Assembly (NCBI GenBank): GCA_017399265.1
Contig: JAFQDL010000002.1
Location: 1 to 42,745 of the forward strand
DNA from: Clostridia bacterium
Lineage (GTDB): Bacteria; Bacillota; Clostridia; Christensenellales; UBA1242
Length of the DNA: 42,745 nt
Direction of reading: 5' to 3'
The number at the start of each line of letters is the position of its first letter. Positions within the stretch are counted from its first letter, which is position 1. A model generated the notes under the pieces. That model searched no databases. It had not been told where the DNA came from and saw nothing but the letters and a program-made list of their open reading frames with translations. Below are positions 39,259 to 42,745 of the stretch, one piece after another. The position numbers and the translations under genes were made by a program.

Positions 39259-39438
39259 AATCTCTCCATTTGGCAATCTTACATAATAATTAGAATAATA
39301 AGTAATTATATTTCCTATTAAGTATTCTATCACAAATATTATATTAAGTAAAATTAATAATTATAAAAATTTTTTAAAAATTTTAAATTTTCCTAAATTT
39401 TTGTATTTACTTATCAATAGTTTTGTAATAATGGTAAA

Positions 39439-39464
39439 AAAATTGGCAACAACTTGCCAATTTT
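39439..39464 (-). terminator. Terminator of the 39475 gene
   Basis: AAAATTGGCAA (39439-39449) pairs with TTGCCAATTTT (39454-39464), 4-nt loop, minus-strand tail TTTTACC. Confidence 0.8.
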
Positions 39465-39474
39465 GTATTTTCCA

Positions 39475-39840
39475 TTATTCAACTGTAGCAACTGCTACTT
39501 CTTCGCCCTCCATCTCATGATTAAAACCATTTAATACACAAGAAACAACTTCTGCAGCAAAACCTTTGAAACCACACTCCTCTAATTTTCTAAAATTATC
39601 AGCTTTGATTTCTACTGCTTCTGGGCTTAATTTTTTAGCAGATGTAAGTCCAAGTTCAGACAAGTTATTTCTCATAAGTTCAATAGCTTTGTTTGATCTG
39701 TTGTATACATTTGCCAATACCAATCTTTCGCCAACATTTGCAAACACAATCCCTTGATCTGCATCTGCCTTAACGATAGGACAGGTAAGTAATAAATCTA
39801 AAACTTCCGCATTAGCTTTTATAATATTTTCATTAGCCAT
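39475..39840 (-). CDS. Hypothetical small helical protein, 121 aa
   Basis: MANENIIKANAEVLDLLLTC, then PIVKADADQGIVFANVGERL, VLANVYNRSNKAIELMRNNL, ending NGFNHEMEGEEVAVATVE. Mostly helical and soluble, one Cys pair too distant for a zinc knuckle. No family recognised. AAAGGAG precedes the ATG; own terminator, and a -35/-10 pair (TTACAA, 16 bp, TATACT) just upstream. Confidence 0.62.
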   Translation of the reverse strand: MANENIIKANAEVLDLLLTCPIVKADADQGIVFANVGERLVLANVYNRSNKAIELMRNNLSELGLTSAKKLSPEAVEIKADNFRKLEECGFKGFAAEVVSCVLNGFNHEMEGEEVAVATVE

Positions 39841-39971
39841 ATGCCATCTCCTTTTTTATTTTTATTACGTGTAAAGTATATCATATAAAATTTAATTTGT
39901 AAATACTAATTTAACATTTTTTTCAAACAGTAAATTTTTGCTAAAAATAGAGGCTAAATTTGGAAATTAAA

Positions 39972-40000
39972 TTGACTAAAACAAAAATATCTTATATACT
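39972..40000 (+). promoter_or_regulatory. Promoter of the 40031 gene
   Basis: -35 TTGACT (39972-39977), 17-bp spacer, -10 TATACT (39995-40000). Confidence 0.7.
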
Positions 40001-40030
40001 TATAGCATAAACTTGAAAAGTGGAGAAAAA

Positions 40031-40630
40031 ATGGGAAATACTGATCTAAATAATTACAAGGCAAATAGAATTGTTTTGGAGAAGTCTTTTATTGGCAAAC
40101 TTAACGATTCTCTAAATGAAACTAATGATTCTTGGAATAATTTATCCAAAATATCTCAAGTAATTCATAAAGCAGACCACGAAATAATATATAATGATTT
40201 ATCTAAAATGATAAAATCCACAATCACTGGCCTTCGAGCTATGAAAAAAATGCAACCTCAAGATATATTGGACAAGGATATATCAGATTTGATGGAATTT
40301 GAATGCAAAATCCCACAATCTAAAAATCAATTTGCATGGCTTACAAGATTTAGAACAGTTTTTGGTCAAGCAAATTGTTTTGTTCGATCTGCATTTTTTG
40401 ATATGATTGGCCTTCAAAAACTATCTTCCATGGATATAGTATCTACATTGCAAAATTGTGAAATGTTTAATTTAAATGAAAAAACAAAATTTGAACAAAT
40501 TCAAATAGTTATGGATATTGTAGATAAAATGTATGAAACAACAACAAGCTCACCATCTATGGAAATAAGTGATGAGGCGTTGTTAAGTGGTAATTTTGAG
40601 CAGATAAGTTGCTTTGAATTAAATGATTAA
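40031..40630 (+). CDS. Hypothetical helical protein, 199 aa
   Basis: All-helical, soluble: MGNTDLNNYKANRIVLEKSF, SWNNLSKISQVIHKADHEII, LTRFRTVFGQANCFVRSAFF, then FEQIQIVMDIVDKMYETTTS. No family recognised. Start at 40031: GTGGAG sits 5-6 nt upstream; six extra codons to 40013 would overlap it. Own promoter, shared terminator with the convergent 40666 gene. Confidence 0.62.
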   Translation: MGNTDLNNYKANRIVLEKSFIGKLNDSLNETNDSWNNLSKISQVIHKADHEIIYNDLSKMIKSTITGLRAMKKMQPQDILDKDISDLMEFECKIPQSKNQFAWLTRFRTVFGQANCFVRSAFFDMIGLQKLSSMDIVSTLQNCEMFNLNEKTKFEQIQIVMDIVDKMYETTTSSPSMEISDEALLSGNFEQISCFELND

Positions 40631-40666
40631 ACAAAAAAGTTATGGAATATTCCATAACTTTTTTGT
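40631..40666. terminator. Perfect bidirectional terminator
   Basis: A 36-bp perfect palindrome centred on GGAATATTCC, with A-run and T-run arms, between convergent genes; it touches the stop codon of the minus-strand gene. Confidence 0.85.
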
Positions 40667-41226
40667 TACTCATGTTCTACTTCTCTTCCAAACACACCAT
40701 CAGCAATCATGTTATTTGAATAACCAGCCCTTAACCCAGCTTCTACTTGTTCCATAGTCTTAACAACACTTGCCATTCTTCTGCCTACAACAGATGACAT
40801 AGGACCTGTAGATGTTTCAAGATAATCTGTGCTTGGTTGACTAAAGTTTTTCAACTCACCATTTTTATCAACTGAAAAATGCATCACAGTGGCATACTCG
40901 CCTTCTTTTTCTTGAGTAAAGAATTTTAAATCTCTATTACCTTTTTCATCTTGAACTAATTCACCAAAAATATTTTCACCTATTTTTAACATTGCAGATA
41001 CAATATCATCTGGTGTTTTTCCAAAATTTCTATTTTTAAGAACAACAAGATTACCAGTTTGTTTTTTTCTACCTAATAAATTAGTTACAGTTTCCGACAC
41101 TGTTAAAGTTTCTTTCTGAGCATCAATCATTTTGTCATAATAATTAAACATACCTTTGACACTTCTATGCTCAAAAACTTGCATATTTAATGCTGCTATT
41201 TCTGATCTTTTTAAAGCTTTTCCCAT
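40666..41226 (-). CDS. Hypothetical protein, 186 aa
   Basis: Soluble: MGKALKRSEIAALNMQVFEH, MFNYYDKMIDAQKETLTVSE, TGNLVVLKNRNFGKTPDDIV, FFTQEKEGEYATVMHFSVDK, then STGPMSSVVGRRMASVVKTM. The segment EKEGEYATVMH...DKNGEL faintly recalls the KGGEYWTFAH...DEDGKF block of the 13.5-14.7 kb pair; too short to claim homology. Start at 41226 with AAAGGAG 5 nt upstream. Own consensus promoter. Confidence 0.62.
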   Translation of the reverse strand: MGKALKRSEIAALNMQVFEHRSVKGMFNYYDKMIDAQKETLTVSETVTNLLGRKKQTGNLVVLKNRNFGKTPDDIVSAMLKIGENIFGELVQDEKGNRDLKFFTQEKEGEYATVMHFSVDKNGELKNFSQPSTDYLETSTGPMSSVVGRRMASVVKTMEQVEAGLRAGYSNNMIADGVFGREVEHE

Positions 41227-41261
41227 TTTTTCTCCTTTTAAACTCAATCTTTATCAGTTTA

Positions 41262-41290
41262 ATTATACCATAAAATATAATTTCTGTCAA
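41262..41290 (-). promoter_or_regulatory. Consensus promoter of the 41226 gene
   Basis: -35 TTGACA (41290-41285), 17-bp spacer, -10 TATAAT (41267-41262): full consensus. Confidence 0.8.
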
Positions 41291-41348
41291 TGTGGCACTT
41301 TTATTTATCCACAACAAATACATTTTTGTGGAATATTTGCTATTAATT

Positions 41349-42065
41349 TTACTCTAAAATATTAGTTTTTTCTAGCCTTTTTTTAAAATTAATTTTAACA
41401 TTATATTTTTTTATAAATATATTACATATACTTAGTACTATTCCACCCAATATAAGCCCACCAATAACGTCTGTAGCAAAATGAACTCCAAGATATATTC
41501 TAGATATACCAACTAAAAATATAACAACTGCACTAACAACCCATGATAAGCTTTTTAGCCAATTCTTTTGCGTTGAATTTAATATAAGTAAATGTATTAC
41601 ACCATAAAGAATAGTTGCTGTAGCAGTATGCCCACTTGGAAAACTATACCCGTCTTCTGTTACTAAAAACCACTCTATGGGTCTTGCTCTTTGAAAAATA
41701 GCTTTAATAACTAAAAATAAAGCTGATATTAATATAACTGATAGTAAAAATATTATCCAAGGCAAAAACCTATTAAATAAGTTATTAGTTTTTTCTTTTT
41801 TAGTAATAGTAACATAACTGTATTTATCTTTATTCTGTAAAATTAAAATCATTAATAAAACAAATATTACAGTATAATATTTATCAGCTAAAGTTGTAAT
41901 AATTTTAAAAACGACTGTCATAAAATCACTTCTCAAACTCGCAACACCTTTAAAAACAGCAGTATCAAAAGATGCAACATCACCAACAAAGACAAATAAT
42001 ATTATAGATACAAATAAAATAATACCAATTAAACCTGCAATTAACTCTTTTTTATATTTATTCAT
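41349..42065 (-). CDS. PAP2-family membrane phosphatase, 238 aa
   Basis: Membrane-embedded acid phosphatase, probably acting on undecaprenyl pyrophosphate or phosphatidylglycerol phosphate-type lipids on the outer face. All three PAP2 motifs are present: KAIFQRARP (Kx6RP), YSFPSGHTATA (PSGH) and SRIYLGVHFATD (SRx5Hx3D). Six membrane segments. A long loop between segments 2 and 3 (ILQNKDKYSYVTITKKEKTN) is somewhat unusual. GGAG lies 7 nt before the ATG. It is the first gene downstream of the rRNA operon terminator. Confidence 0.9.
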   Translation of the reverse strand: MNKYKKELIAGLIGIILFVSIILFVFVGDVASFDTAVFKGVASLRSDFMTVVFKIITTLADKYYTVIFVLLMILILQNKDKYSYVTITKKEKTNNLFNRFLPWIIFLLSVILISALFLVIKAIFQRARPIEWFLVTEDGYSFPSGHTATATILYGVIHLLILNSTQKNWLKSLSWVVSAVVIFLVGISRIYLGVHFATDVIGGLILGGIVLSICNIFIKKYNVKINFKKRLEKTNILE

Positions 42066-42188
42066 ATGTACTCCAAACTTATATTATTTTAATTCTAACA
42101 TAAAAACACACATAAATACTACTTATTTTGAATTAATATAATAATATTAAAAATAATATCGATAGTTAAAATTTATCAAAACGTAAAA

Positions 42189-42212
42189 AAAGCACACTAT
42201 GATGTGTGCTTT
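42189..42212 (-). terminator. Terminator of the rRNA operon
   Basis: AAAGCACAC (42189-42197) pairs with GTGTGCTTT (42204-42212), 6-nt loop, minus-strand tail TTTTTTTACG, just after 5S. Confidence 0.85.
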
Positions 42213-42223
42213 TTAATTGAAAA

Positions 42224-42338
42224 CTGGCAACGTCCTATTTTCCCGATCAGCTTCCCGATAAGTATCTTCGGCGCTAGAGGTCTTTACTTCTGTGTTCGGA
42301 ATGAGAACAGGTGTTTCCCCTCTGCTATAATCACCAGT
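42224..42338 (-). rRNA. rrf: 5S ribosomal RNA
   Basis: Minus strand reads ACTGGTGATTATAGCAGAGG, then GAAACACCTGTTCTCATTCC and GAACACAGAAGTAAAGACCT: the conserved 5S loops (CACCTGTTCTCATTCCGAAC, GAAGTTAAG-type) in about 115 nt. Its 5' and 3' ends pair (TGGTGAT... / ...TTGCCAG). Located about 115 nt after the 23S end, before a terminator. Confidence 0.92.
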
Positions 42339-42455
42339 AATGATTGAATGAACTTAAAGTACATTCACAACTACATATTTATAAAATATAATTTAGACAC
42401 TATTAATTAATCAAGGTATTCGCTATCTTACGATTATTTATAATCAAAATATTTT

Positions 42456-42745
42456 TGATCAAGCCCTCGACCTATTAGTACCAGTCAGCTACATATATTA
42501 CTACACTTCCACCTCTGGCCTATCAACCTTGTCATCTTCAAGGGGTCTTACTTGCTTAAAGCAATGGGATATCTCATCTTGTGGTCGGTTTCACGCTTAG
42601 ATGCTTTCAGCATTTATCCGTTCCGTACTTCGCTACCCTGCCATGCCGCTGGCGCGACAACAGGTACACAATAGGTACGTTCACTCTGGTCCTTTCGTAC
42701 TAGGAGCAAATCCACTCAAATATCCAACGCCCACGACGGATAGGG
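42456..42745 (-). rRNA. rrl: 23S ribosomal RNA, 3' end only
   Basis: The last ~290 nt of 23S, cut by the window edge. It includes the sarcin-ricin loop (CTAGTACGAAAGGACCAGAG, minus strand near 42705-42686), GGCATGGCAGGGTAGC, AAAGCATCTAAGCGTGAAAC and the terminal GGTCGAGGGCTTGATC. The sarcin-ricin loop reads ACGAAAGG rather than the usual ACGAGAGG (base 42694). Followed by 5S without an intervening tRNA. Confidence 0.93.

Noticed and set aside
1-42745. CRISPR arrays, transposases, prophage or biosynthetic clusters
   Set aside because: No regularly spaced repeats, no cas, transposase, integrase or phage structural genes found on reading both strands.

Overview
The window looks like one contig of an uncultured, low-GC (about 30% by eye), single-membrane Firmicute. 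I would place it among gut Clostridia of the Christensenellales/CAG type. The basis is AT-rich codon use, strong AGGAG ribosome sites, consensus sigma-A promoters (TTGACA, 17 bp, TATAAT), intrinsic terminators after most genes, a dnaE-pfkA pair and a Firmicutes-type str operon. No taxonomic marker was compared with a database, so this is an inference. The right edge runs into an rRNA operon (5S plus the 3' end of 23S). The left edge cuts an ABC-F gene, and its first ~100 bases have a clearly different composition.

Layout. 0-2.9 kb: truncated ABC-F ATPase, a HAD phosphatase, a membrane-anchored surface protein behind a 14-G homopolymer, and a nucleoside-deoxyribosyltransferase-fold protein. 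2.9-7.4 kb: dnaE and pfkA (minus). 7.5-11.8 kb: an extracellular metallo-beta-lactamase-fold protein with cysteine-rich segments, an anchored protein, a YwaF/TMEM164-like membrane protein, lgt and a DUF4190 protein. 11.8-12.1 kb: divergent XRE repressor with two related operator palindromes. 12.2-13.3 kb: a 19-codon ORF with a perfect ribosome site, a Cys/His protein, then tRNA-Arg(ACG) followed by a structured ncRNA whose ends copy the tRNA acceptor and CCA. 13.5-20.9 kb: a translationally coupled paralogue pair, a zinc-ribbon protein, YbaK, GNAT, PHP, Nudix, a methyltransferase-like protein, hypotheticals and exonuclease III. 21.0-21.6 kb: remnant of a P-loop gene and a hairpin-rich module of higher GC. 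21.7-31.5 kb: folD, a double-domain ThyX-like protein, DUF362, thioesterase, cytidine deaminase, HD protein, small hypotheticals and leuS. 31.6-36.3 kb: str operon rpsL-rpsG-fusA-tuf with a long 5' leader. 36.3-41.2 kb: mostly monocistronic lineage-specific genes, including a second paralogue pair and an orphan HicB-like protein. 41.3-42.7 kb: PAP2 phosphatase, 5S and 23S rRNA.

Core functions are translation (str operon, LeuRS, tRNA, rRNA), replication (DnaE), glycolysis (PfkA), one-carbon/dTMP metabolism (FolD, ThyX-like), pyrimidine salvage (Cdd) and lipoprotein maturation (Lgt). The most notable signals are: the tRNA-ended ncRNA beside tRNA-Arg; the poly-G tract in a promoter spacer (possible phase variation); a peptide-size ORF with an activator-like promoter; a two-domain ThyX; leaderless promoters; and two ribosomal accuracy-centre variants (S12 Arg88 and a changed sarcin-ricin loop base).
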